DNA from: Corydoras sp. C115
Taxonomy: Eukaryota > Chordata > Actinopteri > Siluriformes > Callichthyidae
Assembly (NCBI GenBank): GCA_019802505.1
Contig: JAFMOC010000051.1
Span: 192,501 to 256,500, forward strand
Length of the DNA: 64,000 bases
Direction of reading: 5' to 3'
Positions 49,040 to 62,154 of this stretch are shown in pieces. The first letter of the stretch is position 1. Every line of letters starts with the position of its first letter. A model generated the notes under the pieces. That model worked only from the letters and a program-made list of their open reading frames with translations. It was not told the DNA's origin and did no database searches. A program made the position numbers and the translations under genes.

Positions 49040-49335
49040 ACCTACCATAGTAACAGTCAAAAGTTTGGACACCCCCCATCACAGAACAGGTATCATTTGG
49101 GTGGTGGATTGTTTATTGTCAGCTCTGCAGTGACACTGATGCAGTGAGGGTGTTTCAGTGCAGCAGTGCTGCTGTAGTTTCATTTAAACACCTCAGTAAC
49201 ACTGCTGGGATAGGAATAATGCACCAGTCAAATAACACCTGCTCTGTAGTGGTACATTTGGGGTCCTGACCATTTAGAGAACAGAGTAAAGGGGACGTAC
49301 ACAGTATGTACGCTAGTCCACAAACAGATGGAATA
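49040..49335 (+). repeat. Copy of the unclassified interspersed repeat
   Basis: Left end ACAGTCAAAAGTTTGGACAC, then GGTGGTGGATTGTTTATTGT and TTTGGGGTCCTGACCATTTA, matching the interior order of the copy at 59100-59327. Confidence 0.6.
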
Positions 49336-49914
49336 CATACAACAATAGTATTATGAGGTTGTGTTGCTGTGTTTAACACGCTGTATAACGGCTGTAAAGA
49401 TTTATAGCTGTCATTATTTTATCCAGACGACTATTAACCAAAACACAAAAAGCAGGAACTAGAGCTAGGAACTAGGGAACAAGCAAAGAAGGAACTAAGA
49501 AATCACATAATAAGACTTGAGGAAGCAGGGAACATGGAAAACTAGGAAACTGCTAACAGATGTTATAGGAGGAAGCAGCCTTGGGGTGATAACATGTGCA
49601 CCCCAGGGCACTCTCAAGCTATTTAATCAGTCAAGCTGACAAAGGGGGTATGTCCTAATGTGTACTTGTGTGAATGTACTGTACACAGTTGCAGTAAAGC
49701 TGTCAGCTTTAGGCTGTAGAGAACCGTAGAATTGCACACTGTACTTAAAGACCTACACCCAAAGACCTTACAGGATATATTTCTAAAATTGAGTTCTAAT
49801 GTAATGTTCTAATGCAATGTCATGCAAAAGTTTGGACACCCCTGGTGTCTACTGCTATCGATAGCTTAGTGCGTATGAGGATTAATTGATCTCAAAAGGT
49901 ATGAAGGTAAAAAA

Positions 49915-50272
49915 CCATTCATTCATTCATTCATTATCTCCCACTTTATCCTCTATTAGGGTCGCGGTGGGGTTCCCCATGCCCATCCAGGGGAGAACGT
50001 CTCGGGCGCTGGGCAGATAGACCCAGGACAGGGCGCCAATCCATCGCTGGGCACACACTCACACACTCAAACACACTCTATATGGGGCAATTTAGAGAAC
50101 TCAATTAATTTGATCCATGTGTTTGGACTGTGGGAGGAAACCGGAGAACCTGGAGGAAACCAACGCGGACACGGGGAGAACATGGAAACTCCACCCAGAT
50201 GGGGATTCGAAACCGGGAATCCCTAGCGCTGAGAGGCGAACGTGCCTAAACCACTAAGCCACCGTGCCGCCC
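49915..50272 (-). mobile_element. V-SINE with 9-bp TSD
   Basis: TSD GGTAAAAAA at 49906-49914 and 50273-50281. The B box has an extra base (GATTCGAAACCGGG). Confidence 0.92.
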
Positions 50273-50563
50273 GGTAAAAAATCAGCATAGTGAAAATGTA
50301 AGACAGAAATGGGCATCTCGACGCACCTTACGCTGGGTGTGAGGTAGGCACTTATAACACTTTTTAAACTTTCGGAACACTTCTCATAATTTAAAATACA
50401 TGTAGTTGGCTTCATCAAGTATTTTCAAACAGTGTGATTCTTACCAAAAGGGTGTTACTGAAGTTGAACCGATCATGAGGGGTGCCAATCTTTTTCATAT
50501 TTGTTATTTTAAAAGTGTGAAATATGAAAATGAAGTGCCACTGGTTAGAATTTGAAGTAAATA

Positions 50564-51401
50564 CACTATGTACACAAAGTATTGAGACACCTATTAAACT
50601 TTTTTTATGACACTCTATCCTACGTTTCTGTTCCCTTTAATCAGACGATTAGAACCAATCGGAGAGATATTTTATAGTACAAAATGTTTTATAGGTTGGC
50701 CTTTATAATTAATTTTAATACATTTTCTTATCTGTGTTATGTTACATTGTACCCAGAGTTCTTTGCCAGTTTTTTATTGTTGTACAAGCTGCTCTATCAA
50801 CTAGTTAACGTTAAAAAAGGAATTATTGGTGAAGTAAAGGAAGTGGTAAGTCTATGGATACAGTAATGTACTAGTGACTGCAAGGTTGAGAGAGAGAACC
50901 AGACCCTTGTGGGGCCCTTATGCAAGACCCTTAACCATCAACCGCTGAAGCCACTGTTGAGCACTTGAGCAAGGTCCTTAATCTTGTGTTACACATATGA
51001 TATGACAGTATTGTCCCTACTTACAGGGGCATGTCTCATTTACACTTTTCTATTTCACGACATCAGGTAGGATTTTAAGGATTTTTTTTTTGTTCCTGAA
51101 AAGTTTCTGAAAAGGTTTCATTCTAAAGAATCACGCAGGGCACAACCATGGGCTGGAGATTTAATTCTAATTCATTAATATTCATTTCATTTATCCCAAT
51201 CGTTCCTTTCCTTGTGTCACAACAATGCTGAAACTGAAAAAGGGCCTTTCCTAAACCCTTTACACAAAGTTGGAAGCATATGATTAGTCAATATGCCTGA
51301 TTCCCTAATTGAGTTTATACACCTGGGGCAATTGGAGTCAATAAAGCAGCTGAAATCAGTGATTAAAGGGGAGCACTAATACTTTTTTTTTCTATGTAGT
51401 G
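50564..51401. mobile_element. Tc1/mariner-type element with an old SINE inside
   Basis: Imperfect terminal inverted repeats CACTATGTACACAAAGTATT and (inverted) CACTACATAGAAAAAAAAAG. The interior has GGCCTTTCCTAAACCCTTTA and ACCTGGGGCAATTGGAGTCA, as in fish Tc1-like repeats. A decayed SINE (GGGCCCTTATGCAAGACCCT) lies at about 50855-51030. No coding frame survives. Confidence 0.6.
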
Positions 51402-51464
51402 TGTCTATGAAAATTCGACTCAAAAACAGCTTACAGCTCAACAAGTGACGTGGCCCTATATCTG

Positions 51465-51682
51465 GAAAGTCATGGTGGTGTAGTGGTTACACGCTTGTCT
51501 CACAGATCGAAGGTCCTGTTTTTGTTTTGAAAGGTATTTAAAAAGACTGGTTTCTTACTGGCCCAGATTGGCACCCTGTCCTGGATGTATCTGCCCAGCG
51601 CCCGAGACTTTGGGCATGGGGAACCCCCCCGCGACCCTAGTATAGGATAAAGTGGAGGATAATGGATGGATAGATGGATTCT
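51465..51682 (+). mobile_element. Older V-SINE with internal deletion
   Basis: Head GGTGGTGTAGTGGTTACACG at about 51474 and tail from about 51563 (CCCTGTCCTGGATGTATCTG ... GATAATGGATGG), with most of the conserved middle missing. Confidence 0.65.
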
Positions 51683-52170
51683 TACTGTGTGGTATACCTG
51701 TTCTCCATCTGCCCGTGTGGGTTTTCATCTCAGTCCTAAAGCATACTTTGCGACTCTGGTTAGGATCAGCTTTTTAAAAAATCAAAGACTGACAGACAAC
51801 AGCAATCCAGTGCAAACTAAAAGTATCATCCTTACAACAGCCTAAGTGTTCTGTACCAGAGGCTTCGGAATAATATAGAATGAAGTTCATTTATGAAGAT
51901 TAATATCTAGACATTTGAACTTTTGCCAGCTGAGCCCTTGTTTTATGTTCAGCAGCAGCAGAACTGCGGCGGCAGAAGGTTAATGTTCAGGTAACAGCAC
52001 ATTGTACAGCACATGAAATACGCGCAGTGTGCATTCAGTAAAACGAGTGTGGTTGCTAAGGGGCCTCAAAGCCTCTAAACACAATCAGCCGTCTTCTAAA
52101 GAAAATGTAATGTAAACCTTCTCTGGATATGTTATTGATATAAAGTTTTAATTTAAATAATTTGCTTGCA

Positions 52171-52501
52171 AGTGGCATGGTGGCTTAGTGGTTCGTTCGC
52201 TAACTAGGGATTCCCGGTTCGAATCCCCATCTGGGTGGAGTTTCCATGTTCTCCCCGTGTCTGCGTGGGTTTCCTCCGGGTTCTCCGGTTTCCTCCCACA
52301 GTCCAAAAACATGGATCAAGTCAATTGATTTCTCAAAATTGCCCCATATAGAGTGTGTTTGTGTGAGTGAGTGTGTGCCCAGCGATGGATTGGCGCCCTG
52401 TCCTGGGTCTATCTGCCCAGCGCCCGAGACGTTCTCCCCTGGATGGGCATGAGGAACCCCACCGCGACCCTAATAGAGGATAAAGCGGGAGATAATGAAT
52501 G
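52171..52501 (+). mobile_element. V-SINE with perfect 12-bp TSD
   Basis: TSD AATTTGCTTGCA at 52159-52170 and 52502-52513. A short deletion removes part of the head between the A and B boxes. Confidence 0.93.
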
Positions 52502-52513
52502 AATTTGCTTGCA

Positions 52514-52798
52514 TTTTATTTACTCATTTATTTTGTGGTGTAGTGGTTCTATGTATTCAATCATTAGGGTTTATTACTCACAAAATCTGGTTTATTATGA
52601 ACAATAAAATGTCATTTTTAAAAAAAACTGTATTGTTATTTATTTAAATATAATTACAAATTATTTCTATTTAATTAGTTTTATTGATTTGTACCATAAT
52701 ACACAAGGTGTTCTTTTTAGCATATTTATAGTGGGCTTTTTGTTTTTTTTATTGTTAACAGTCACACATTGTATTTTTAACTCACACACAGTCACACG

Positions 52799-52847
<49 letters not shown>

Positions 52848-52945
52848 ATCATCCAAGCTCAGCAGCAATGTACCTGCCAGCAGGGTAGGGTGTGGCTAGT
52901 GGACTCAACCACAGAGGAAATCAGCCTATTGTAATCTTCTCACTC

Positions 52946-52981
<36 letters not shown>

Positions 52982-54457
52982 AGGGAGTGGGCACATGGAG
53001 CTCAGAGGGGAAAGTGCTGCTTCTTCTGCAACATCCGGCTAATATTTTATTGTGACAGGTCGAACTGAATGTGTGTGCCAATCTGCTTGCGACATTGCGA
53101 TTCCCTGTTTTAGAAAGAAAGTGTAAAGAGTTGACTCAACAGTAAGGTGCAGGTCCCCGTTTGTTCTACTGCAATAACGTATCAGATGGCCTGCAAAGTT
53201 AAAACAAAGATCAACTGAATCTAAACTTTTTAGAGCAGTGATGGCCAACCCTGCTCCTGTAGAAGGACCTTGCTATGGAGATTGGTTCCAATTATGTACT
53301 GCCACACCCATATCTGCTAATGAGCTGGATTAAATGCCCTTAATTGGCTGTATTACCTGCAACTGGAATTGAATTAGCTAGAGCAGCTGTCAGACTGGGT
53401 TTGGACCGGCAAGTGGTACAGAAACACAATTCGGGATGTTCTGTGTTGTTTAACACTGCACACCTCACATGATTCACGTTTATGACTGTTCCAAGTACCA
53501 TGCAACTCAAAAACATGGTGAGTGGTTATTCAGACTGCTATAAATGTTGTAAGCAAGTGTGTATGAGTTGGAAAACAGGACATGCCTTGCAGTATATCAC
53601 CATCAGGTTTATTATTTCACCTTTGTTTAGTACATCTAGGATGTAGGAGAGCTTAAGCTCAGCATTAAGGTCATCCAAATGTTTCTCAGGCACAATAACC
53701 ATTAACCACCTTCTATTTAACTTACACCAACATGTAATGATACACTCTTGTTTAAGAGAACATTGTATGGGTTATTGGTGTATACCTTGTATCTTAGGGG
53801 ACAGAAATGTACCGATATTTCCTAGCTGACCATTTAAAAGTCATAAAAATATGAAATAAAACAGGACAGCAGGCTTTAAGACGCTCTCGGGGATTCTTTT
53901 TGAGTTTTTTTTATTTTTTTATTTTCTATTGCACTGTTGATGCTGTTTGAGGATAAGTCCCCTACTGAGCCTTCCTAAAAAACAACAGCACCAGGGAGTT
54001 TTTCTTGCTTGTTCTTTAGGGGTTCAGACTTTGAGATGATGCTCTATTGTAAAAGACCATTGTAATTTGATTAGTACTTTTACCTCACAGCAAGAAAATC
54101 CTGGGTTTCAAAGCCTGGGTCATTTGTGACTGGACTTGTGCATGTTCTCCTCAGGTCTGGGTACTCTGTGGTTTGACTGTGAAGCTACCGCTATGCTGCT
54201 TCGCTCCTCATAGTGAAACCAATCGAGACGTGATAACTGTGCTGGAGCCCACAGACTAACATCTGCTGTTTATCTGGTTGTCAAGTAAACAACCTGAGGC
54301 CTCCTAAATTTTACAAATGAATAGAGGAGGAAAATTGATAATTTTAGCATCACGTTGCAGATGGCGGTGACATGCCCGTTGCATGGTTTCTGATTGGAGT
54401 AGATTGTGATGTCATACTGGGGATCGGAAAACATCGACCATGTTTCCAACGTTGAGG

Positions 54458-54493
<36 letters not shown>

Positions 54494-55850
54494 CTTTAAG
54501 CACCTGTGTTTTTGTTTTTTGTGTCATGCAGCATTTTAACTATCACCCCGTTTATTTTTTCTCTCCATTTTCTCTGTTTCTTTCTTTCTATCTCTCTCTG
54601 GTTCTCAGACTCAGGGCAGGTGTGCGTGGCTTTGGCAAGGCTCTGCTCATATTCTGAAAGTCTGCTTCTGTCTCTTCAGTGACAGGCCTTTCCGTTTCTT
54701 ACCCACAATGCTCACATTCCTTTTTGCTTTTTCTCTTCCTTTCTCTTAAATGAACAAAGACCCCGTCACCTATCCTTCATGCATCTTTTCATTGTCTGAC
54801 ATTTCCAAGATGTAATAATTAATCATCGGTAAACCAAAAAATAGCTTTAATTTGAAGTGTTTTCTTCCTAAAGTCCATTCATGCTCTGCACAGACCTGCA
54901 GGTTAATCATTTAATCACTTGGTTTATTACCTGTTACAGCAAAGAAAACATTATGTTAATCATTTTGCCGAGACACTCTCATTTAAAAGCATCAGTCATT
55001 TCAACACTGTGCTCTGGTAAAAAAAAAAAAAAAAAAAAAAAAAAAGTTGTTTGCCTGAATAATAAAATGGGCCCAGTTTTACTTTAAAACCCATACATTT
55101 ACTTTAAAAAAAAAGGATTTTAAAGAGCAACATTTCAGCTATTTAATTCCCAAAATAAAATAAAAAAAGTCAAACAAACCAGGTTCAACAAAGAGAAATC
55201 AATCATCAAGATGTTTTATTCCGTTCCATCACAAAACGTGTAGGAGATAAACCACCAGTCTTATGGACAAGTGTGTGCTTTCAATATTGTGGGAACAGTT
55301 TAGGGAAGGCCCTTTTCCAGCATGACTGTTGTCCTGTGCACAAAGTAAGGTCCAAAAAGACATGGTTGGGTGTGGAAGAGCTTGATTGAGCCACACTGAG
55401 CTCTAACTCATCCAACACATTTGGGATGAACTAAAACACAGTTTTCTGTATAAATGGGCACAATGTCTCATAAACACCATCCACAATTCAGTAAAATAAA
55501 ATATAAGAAAGGTGGTGCATTTATTTATAAATTTTTTTAAAGTAAATCTTTCATTAAAGAAAAAAACAAACTTTCCCAGTCAGAAAAAAAGGAAGACCCA
55601 GATGCACAACTGAAGAAGAGGAACTATTTAATGCTTCTTTAATCTCTTTAATAAATTCAGTGTTATTAGTTTTACACATCAGCTATTAACATACAAAATA
55701 TTTTGTTCCTGAACATAATGTAATTTGGACCATAAAAAAACATAAAATGTGGAAATATTTGGTTTGTATCCTTAATTCCTATACATTATATAAACTCATT
55801 TTAGTTTCAGTTCCATGTGGATGAATATAACAGCTGTACAATTACATGCA
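52514..55850. other. Gene-free stretch
   Basis: (CA)n at 52797-52846, (TG)n at 52949-52979 and 54457-54491, and A27 at 55019-55045. At about 53240-53405 is a DNA-transposon-like relic (GATGGCCAACCCTGCTCCTG). At about 55280-55445 is a Tc1-like transposase relic (GCATGACTGTTGTCCTGTGC, TTTGGGATGAACTAAAACAC). No exon recognised. Confidence 0.45.
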
Positions 55851-55859
55851 TTAGTCTGT

Positions 55860-56215
55860 ATTTTTCTGAGTCTCTCATTCTGAAACGGTCAGGACTTCCA
55901 CAGGACCACCAAGCCAAACATGTATTCCAGTCAGTAGCATCCAGTAAGCACCGGATGAAGGATAACAGGATGACAACACGCACTGTTCAGCGATTATATG
56001 AGCCACTGTGTCTCTGATATTTTATCCACAATTTGGAACAACAACACAGCACCACCAACTCAGTGTCATTACATTCTTTTAACATCACTCAACCAAATAA
56101 TTCCAGCTCTGTGGTGGTTCTGTTGAGATTCTGACTATAAGTGAATAGAGTAAGGAACAATACCAAACTTGGCAGAGACACAGATGGACCACAAAAACTA
56201 CAAAGTGCATCTATT
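55860..56215 (+). repeat. Copy of the unclassified interspersed repeat
   Basis: CAGGACTTCCACAGGACCAC, CAGCACCACCAACTCAGTGT and GTGGTGGTTCTGTTGAGATT occur in family order. Confidence 0.5.
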
Positions 56216-56406
56216 TCTACATCTGTTCCCCTAATACAGTTTTGTGCTGCCAATAAATAAATATATGTCGTGTAGAAATCTGATGCAGTGAATGAGAATG
56301 GAACATATTGTGGCGGGACGTGTCTTGAGAGTAAATTTAATTGTACAATTGTGGGACTCAGTCAACAGCAGAGGGAGGGAATTCTCTTCGTAGCACTATT
56401 AAAGTA

Positions 56407-56437
<31 letters not shown>

Positions 56438-57231
56438 TAGTACTGTTTTTAGGGTGCATATAGGCACCTCTGCGTAGGCAGGTGGCCTCATGGGGGGGGT
56501 GGGGGGGATGTGAGAGCTGAGCAGCTGTAAATTTAGGTCCTGGTCTTAGCCAGGCCTTGTCTCTGACAGCCACACAGGAAAAGGGTAATCCTCCAGAGGC
56601 ATAAAAACAACACACACTTAGACAAATATATGTTTCCTTCCATGATCCGGACGCTTGTATTGCACCAGCAATGTGAAGGGAGTTAAATATATACATGACA
56701 AAAATTCACTGTAGTTTTCACAGTTTTTTTTTTTTTTACACAGTTTCATGTCTTTTTTTCCCATGTGCAATCATATACAGTAATATTAATAGCACCCTTA
56801 TTTTACACAATTTACTATAAAACACCACAATTATTGCACAAATAAATGCTAAGTATAATATAATTACAGACAAAAAAAGAAACATTGAAAGCAGATTTGT
56901 GATGTTAATTGGCAGATTTATTGATGTCATTAAAAACAGTTAAATTCTGACTGTTTTTCTTTGAGCTCCAAAAATAAAAAAAAAGAACCATTTTAAAATG
57001 GTCTGCCTTAAGATAAGAAACCATGCTGGATCATTAACACGGGACTAAAAAAAAGAGGTGAAAGACTATCTGTACTTTAAGAAATGGGTGATGTGTGTGT
57101 TTGTGTATATATATAGATAGATAGATAGATAGTTAGAAGCATAAATTCACATGCATGACCGACTTTAAGAAGAAGTATTTCCCCTCTTATTGTCTTTAGA
57201 GGATGTTTTTTTTCACAAGCCCTGTATTTAA

Positions 57232-57324
<93 letters not shown>

Positions 57325-59099
57325 TTTACGTTATTTTTTTGTCAGAAAATGTGACAAACCTTCTAGAGACTAAAGTCACAGTACTATTTGTAAACTGCAA
57401 TGTTAATCAATTAAAAACATAACAAAACCTAATTTTAACTTCAAATACATTTATTTTGTGTTCTATAAATAGAATGAAAGTATAAAAAATAAATATAAGA
57501 TGATACTAATACATAAAACTAAATATTGTATACTAACACTATAAGCTTTACTCAAGTAACTGCTGTGACCAAGTGTCTACTTTTAATTAGTCTTAGGACT
57601 GATTTAGTGAACACACAGGAAGCATCGCATAAGTAAATATAAATATACATCAGACTGAGGGGCCTCCGAGTGACATTCTGCTTACATTTTCCAATTACAT
57701 GTTTAAATTTCAGTTTTTTTTTTAATTGAATAATGTTCTTACATTATGCATTTTTTTTTAATTCTGAATAATAAAAACTATAAGAAAGTAAAATAAATAA
57801 ATACAGAAATATGAAAATAAAACAAATGAATTCTGTTTTGATCACATACAGTGTACACTGTGTCACCCCCCCCCCCCCCCCCAACCCCAACCCCAAACCT
57901 TCAGCCTCACAATACCAGCATGCTAAAACATGAAACGGAGCAGTTTACCAAACAAACGGAACTTTTCCTTGTTTACTACAGAGAGTGAAGCCATTAGAGA
58001 TGCTGCAGCACAGATAACCAAAACAGAGAAAACCTTATAAAAGGCCTGCTCTTAATGTCAGGGTCATGCGTTCGAGTCCCATGTTGGGTGTAAAATACAT
58101 TTTAAGGCTGATGTGTGCTTGGGCAAGCCACCAAACACCAAGTGCCTTTTCAGGGCTGGCCACCGCTCTAGGCATGTGTGCTCACTTGACCATACAGTAT
58201 GTGTGTTTCACTACACGGATGGGTTGAATGTGTAGGACCAACAAGTGTGTGTATATGTATATACATATGTGTATCTTACAGATACATTTTTCCTTAGAAT
58301 GTTTCTTAAGTAAATCTAACACAGTATTGCAACCCCCCCCCCCCCCGCCACTACAGGTGTGCACTGCATCTAAAAAGGGGGTTCCTAAAATGCTCCTACA
58401 ATTTTTAGGTCATGGAAACATTGGTTTTAAATGTTCTAAAAGCAAATTCTTCTGTTCAGTTCTTTATTTTAGAAAATAATGCTATCAGCTTTTGCGCTTC
58501 TTAATTACTTATCTTGAAACTGTGTTTTTTTTTTTTTTTTTAAAGCATTGATGATGCGCTGTTGATGTTTTTTGCAGTTTTTAATAAACTGCTTAAAAAA
58601 AAACATAAAGACTTATCACAATCCAAGTTTTTCATTCAGTTCCATTGCCACAGATGTAGAAAATCGCCATGCAAGACTTTGCCATGCATTTAGACAATTG
58701 AATGCTTTTATCGTCGTAAACAGTTTGGGGAAGGACCTAATTTTTTTTTTCAGTGTTTCTGAAAGGCTTGATTGGGTTGGGTGTATTGGCTGCAGAGTCT
58801 TTAACAAACTTGCCGTAGCAGCTGTTATCGCCATATATCTATGAACTGTTGACCTCTGGTACAGTTTAGATAATCAGGTTGTCTTAGAAATTCAGGTTGG
58901 TTATGTTGTAAAGGTTCTATAAGTTTTGGAAGCTTTCACTTTTACTTTTGAGTTCACAGTAAAGAACGGCAATCCAGTTTAGTGGAAAAGGAGACCAGCA
59001 AGAATGTGATCCCTGTTATCTTGTTAACATCAGAAGGTCATTATTTACCACCGACTGTGGTAACACACTGAAGTGGTGTTCCTGATATCAATGTAGAGT
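56216..59099. other. Gene-free stretch with long TA and C tracts
   Basis: (TG)n at about 56407-56437, (GATA)n at about 57113-57132, (TG)/(TA)n at 57233-57321, and poly-C at 57866-57882 and about 58334-58347. A decayed SINE of the third type lies at about 58040-58300, and a Tc1-like relic at about 58680-58825 (CAGTTTGGGGAAGGACCTAA). No exon recognised. Confidence 0.5.
57233..57321. repeat. (TG)n(TA)n microsatellite
   Basis: About 16 bases of TG then about 74 bases of uninterrupted TA. Confidence 0.97.
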
Positions 59100-59327
59100 T
59101 CCTGTCAAAAGTTTGTACACACAAACAACAAACGTTTGCTCTGTGGTGGTACTATTGGGGTCCTGACCATAAGAATAAAGGGAACATGCACAGTGCACAG
59201 TCTACAAACTGATGGAGTACAGTCTGGAATTGTAGAACTATCCTCCATCTTTATGGTAAATGGAACTGATGCAATAGAGAATCATTGGAGCAAAAAGGGG
59301 GAGGTTTCCAAACTTTTGACTGATACT
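59100..59327 (+). mobile_element. MITE-like element with GTCAAAAGTTTGTACAC ends
   Basis: Left end CTGTCAAAAGTTTGTACAC; right end, inverted, CAGTATCAGTCAAAAGTTTG. The interior has GCTCTGTGGTGGTACTATTG and GGGGTCCTGACCATAAG. This is the most compact copy of the unclassified family with both ends visible, so it is the best guide to its borders. A V-SINE is inserted directly beyond its right end. Confidence 0.65.
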
Positions 59328-59340
59328 GTTTATAAATAAG

Positions 59341-59679
59341 GCGGCACGGTGTCTTAGTGGTTTAGCACGTTCTCCTCTCAGCGATAGGGATTCCCGGTTC
59401 GAATCCCCATCTGGGTGGAGTTTCCATGTTCTCCCCGTGTCTGGTTTCCTCCGTGTTCTCCGGTTTCCTCCCACAGTCCAAAAACATGGATCAAGTCAAT
59501 TGAATTCTCCAAATTGCCCCATATAGAGTGTGTCTGTGTGAGTGAGTGTGTGCCCAGCGATGGATTGGTGCCCTGTCCTGGGTGTATCTGCCCAGCGCCC
59601 GAGACGTTCTCCCCTGGATGGGCATGGGGAACCCCACCGCGACCCTAATAGAGGATAAAGCGGGAGATAATGAATGAAT
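59341..59679 (+). mobile_element. V-SINE with perfect 13-bp TSD
   Basis: TSD GTTTATAAATAAG at 59328-59340 and 59680-59692. A short deletion lies in the CCCGTGTC...GGTTTCCTCC segment. Confidence 0.93.
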
Positions 59680-59692
59680 GTTTATAAATAAG

Positions 59693-60830
59693 GTGAGAAG
59701 TTATTACTGGTGTGTTTAATGTTAAAGGTAAATTTAAAACAGTAGTTGCAGCCTGTTACTCTTCACCTTTCTTACCTGCCGTGATGTCGATTTAACACAC
59801 TTTAAATTAGACACCTAAATATTTTCATGATCTGTACATTAATAATGTCCTGCACTGTTGATGCTGCTCGCCATTCAAGGAGGATGAGGCTTCCACTGAA
59901 CATTGGTCCTCACAAAGTTTCGTTCTTTAAAAGCAAATTCCCATTTTTCCCATCACTGTTGCTCTAACTTGTTCATTTGGGATTCCAGTTTAATTTGCTT
60001 AATGGATTATTATATTGAAGCACATCAGGAGATTTAGTATTGATAAGACGTCGTGTGTAGAAACTGCACAGAAGCCTTCAGCGATCTCTTTTCTTTTGAA
60101 CTAAGAGGAAAGTGGGAACAGGGGAGATCTGTTTGAGTTGCAACTCGGCGTGTTGTTTCTCCACATTCTTTCTGAGTGTGTTGTCATTTACGCAATTATT
60201 CTGTGTAAATCGCCCACAGTACACCCACTAACCACACACACACTATTTCACACACTTGAACACACGTTTTACTTGGGACATGTGTAAATCAGCACTGCTC
60301 GTTTTTTTTTTTTTTTTAACTCGATGTGTTTTACGATGGTGAGACTGATGCATTAATATACAGCCAGCTTATTAAAGTCTTTGTTCGGTTCAGCATCTGA
60401 ACAGAATTTTGTGTAACTGCTTTTGTTTTTTTGTAATTAATATCATACCAGTTAAAAAGTCATAATTTCAATGATGTAATCTGAAAGTGGGTTGGTGCAT
60501 CACAGCAAGAAGGTCCTAAAGGCTTTAATGAACCGCTGAGCAGTTTGTGTGTTATCTTTTGTGTGCTATTCTTATGTCTGCATTGGTTTCTTCTCATGGT
60601 CCAGATGAATTGGATATTAAATTGGGTCTAGATGCAAATGTACAGTACATGTTTCTTAATTTCTTGTCCGCCTTTAAACGGGCAGTAGGCATTTTACAGA
60701 CTTGGGGCCACATCTAACCCCGTGGCTGGCCCTGACCGGCCCAGGCTTTTTAACGTTAATAGGAAGTTTGAAATTCAGTGAAAGTAAATACATGTGGACC
60801 AATTAACTAATTTCTTGCGCATGCACACAC
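59693..60830. other. Gene-free stretch
   Basis: A T16 run near 60303-60318; otherwise no repeat or exon that I recognise. Confidence 0.4.
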
Positions 60831-61266
60831 TGTTACAAACTGTCCGTCTTTCCGCGGGAGAGGGCGGCTACGCGGAGTTATTGCGTAGAACCGCTCGCGC
60901 CTAGTGAGCGCTTCCGGCTACCGACCACGCGGGGAATAATGCGTGCGTGGGTCCGAGGAAAGCACTCCCACGAGTGCGACCCACGCGGTGAAAATGCGCA
61001 GCGCCGCAACGTGGTTGAACGCGGAAGGAGGAGAGAGACACCGGGATGAAAACCAAACGTAGAATTTAATAAAAATTGGTGTTGGGACACCAACGAAAAG
61101 GGGGAACAAACGAACAAAGTAACGAAGGGCATAATAACCTCAAAACAAAGACGCGCGCCGACTGACAGGAAAACTAAGAATAAATAACAAATCAACTAAA
61201 CACGTGCCCAAAACAAACCAATCACCCAACTGAAACAATTAAGAACCAGACGAGGGACAGGTGACA
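60831..61266. mobile_element. CpG-rich solo LTR
   Basis: 436 bp beginning TGTTACAAAC and ending GGTGACA, that is TG...CA termini with TGTYAC inverted ends. The flanks are CACAC at 60826-60830 and 61267-61271, a 5-bp TSD in a CA-rich context and so only weak support. It is very rich in CpG in its first 200 bases. AATAAA-type hexamers occur near 61068 and 61182, so orientation is unsettled. No internal retroelement coding sequence lies on either side. Confidence 0.6.
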
Positions 61267-61344
61267 CACACACATGCAAAATTTGTAAAAAAAAATGTGT
61301 TATGTGGTCCTTTTGAGATAAAATTATCCAGCTCTACTCTAAAC

Positions 61345-61642
61345 TATTTCTACTGGCAGTCGGGCAGTCATGGGCTTGTGCTTAAGGAACCAGCCTTGTG
61401 ACCTGAAGGTCTCCAGTTCGATTCCCGGTCTCACCAAGTACCATGGCTGAAGTGCCCTTGGGCAAGGCACCTGACCCCAATTGCTTCCCGGGCGCTGTAT
61501 TCAAGGCGGCCCGCCGCTCCGGGCGTGTGTGTGTGTATATATGTGTGTGTTTCACTGCACGGATGGGTTAAATGTGGAGGATAAATTCCTCTGTGTCTGT
61601 GTGTACGCACAATAGGCAAAATAAATCACTTTATCACTTTAC
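61345..61642 (+). mobile_element. tRNA-derived SINE, third type
   Basis: Head with B box CAGTTCGATTCCCGGTC, then CCCTTGGGCAAGGCACCTGA, GCCCGCCGCTCCGGGCG and CACTGCACGGATGGGTTAAA, with a tail AAATAAATCACTTTATCACT. This layout is frequent in ostariophysan fish. A decayed relative lies at about 58040-58300 (CACTACACGGATGGGTTGAA). Confidence 0.75.
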
Positions 61643-62142
61643 CGATGCGTTTTATAACACTTAATATCTCTTTTTAGTTGAAATGATTCTGATCCAAGAC
61701 ACACAGCCCTGCATTGATCTGAGGTATGATTTTTGAGGTCACTGTTTAAAATGTTTTTTTTTTCGTTTGTTTTTCGGTCAACACTTTAAAAAAGAAACAC
61801 ATGTCATCAAAACGGCTTCAAAACACGCCCTGCAGCAGTGCTCTTAGTTTTTTTTTCTTTGTAATCAACTACTTTAAGCCCCATTCAGCATTTACTTGGT
61901 GCTCGACGACAGAAATCCAAACATTTAGTAACATCACAAGAAGCTCTTTGGAATATTGTGAATTCACATTAGAAAATATGGGCTGCATTTAGAGGCTATA
62001 GAGCTGGAGATTACAGTAAACGAAGAACCTAGCAATCTGGTCTAAAAAGGATGTACAGTTTGTATTTAAAGACTCAATATTTATCATAAGTGGTTTTGCT
62101 GATTAAATGATTTATAATCAAAATTGTTCAATTAAATGAATA
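61643..62142. other. Gene-free A/T-rich stretch
   Basis: Nothing recognised on either strand. Confidence 0.4.
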
Positions 62143-62154
62143 AACGATGAGAAG

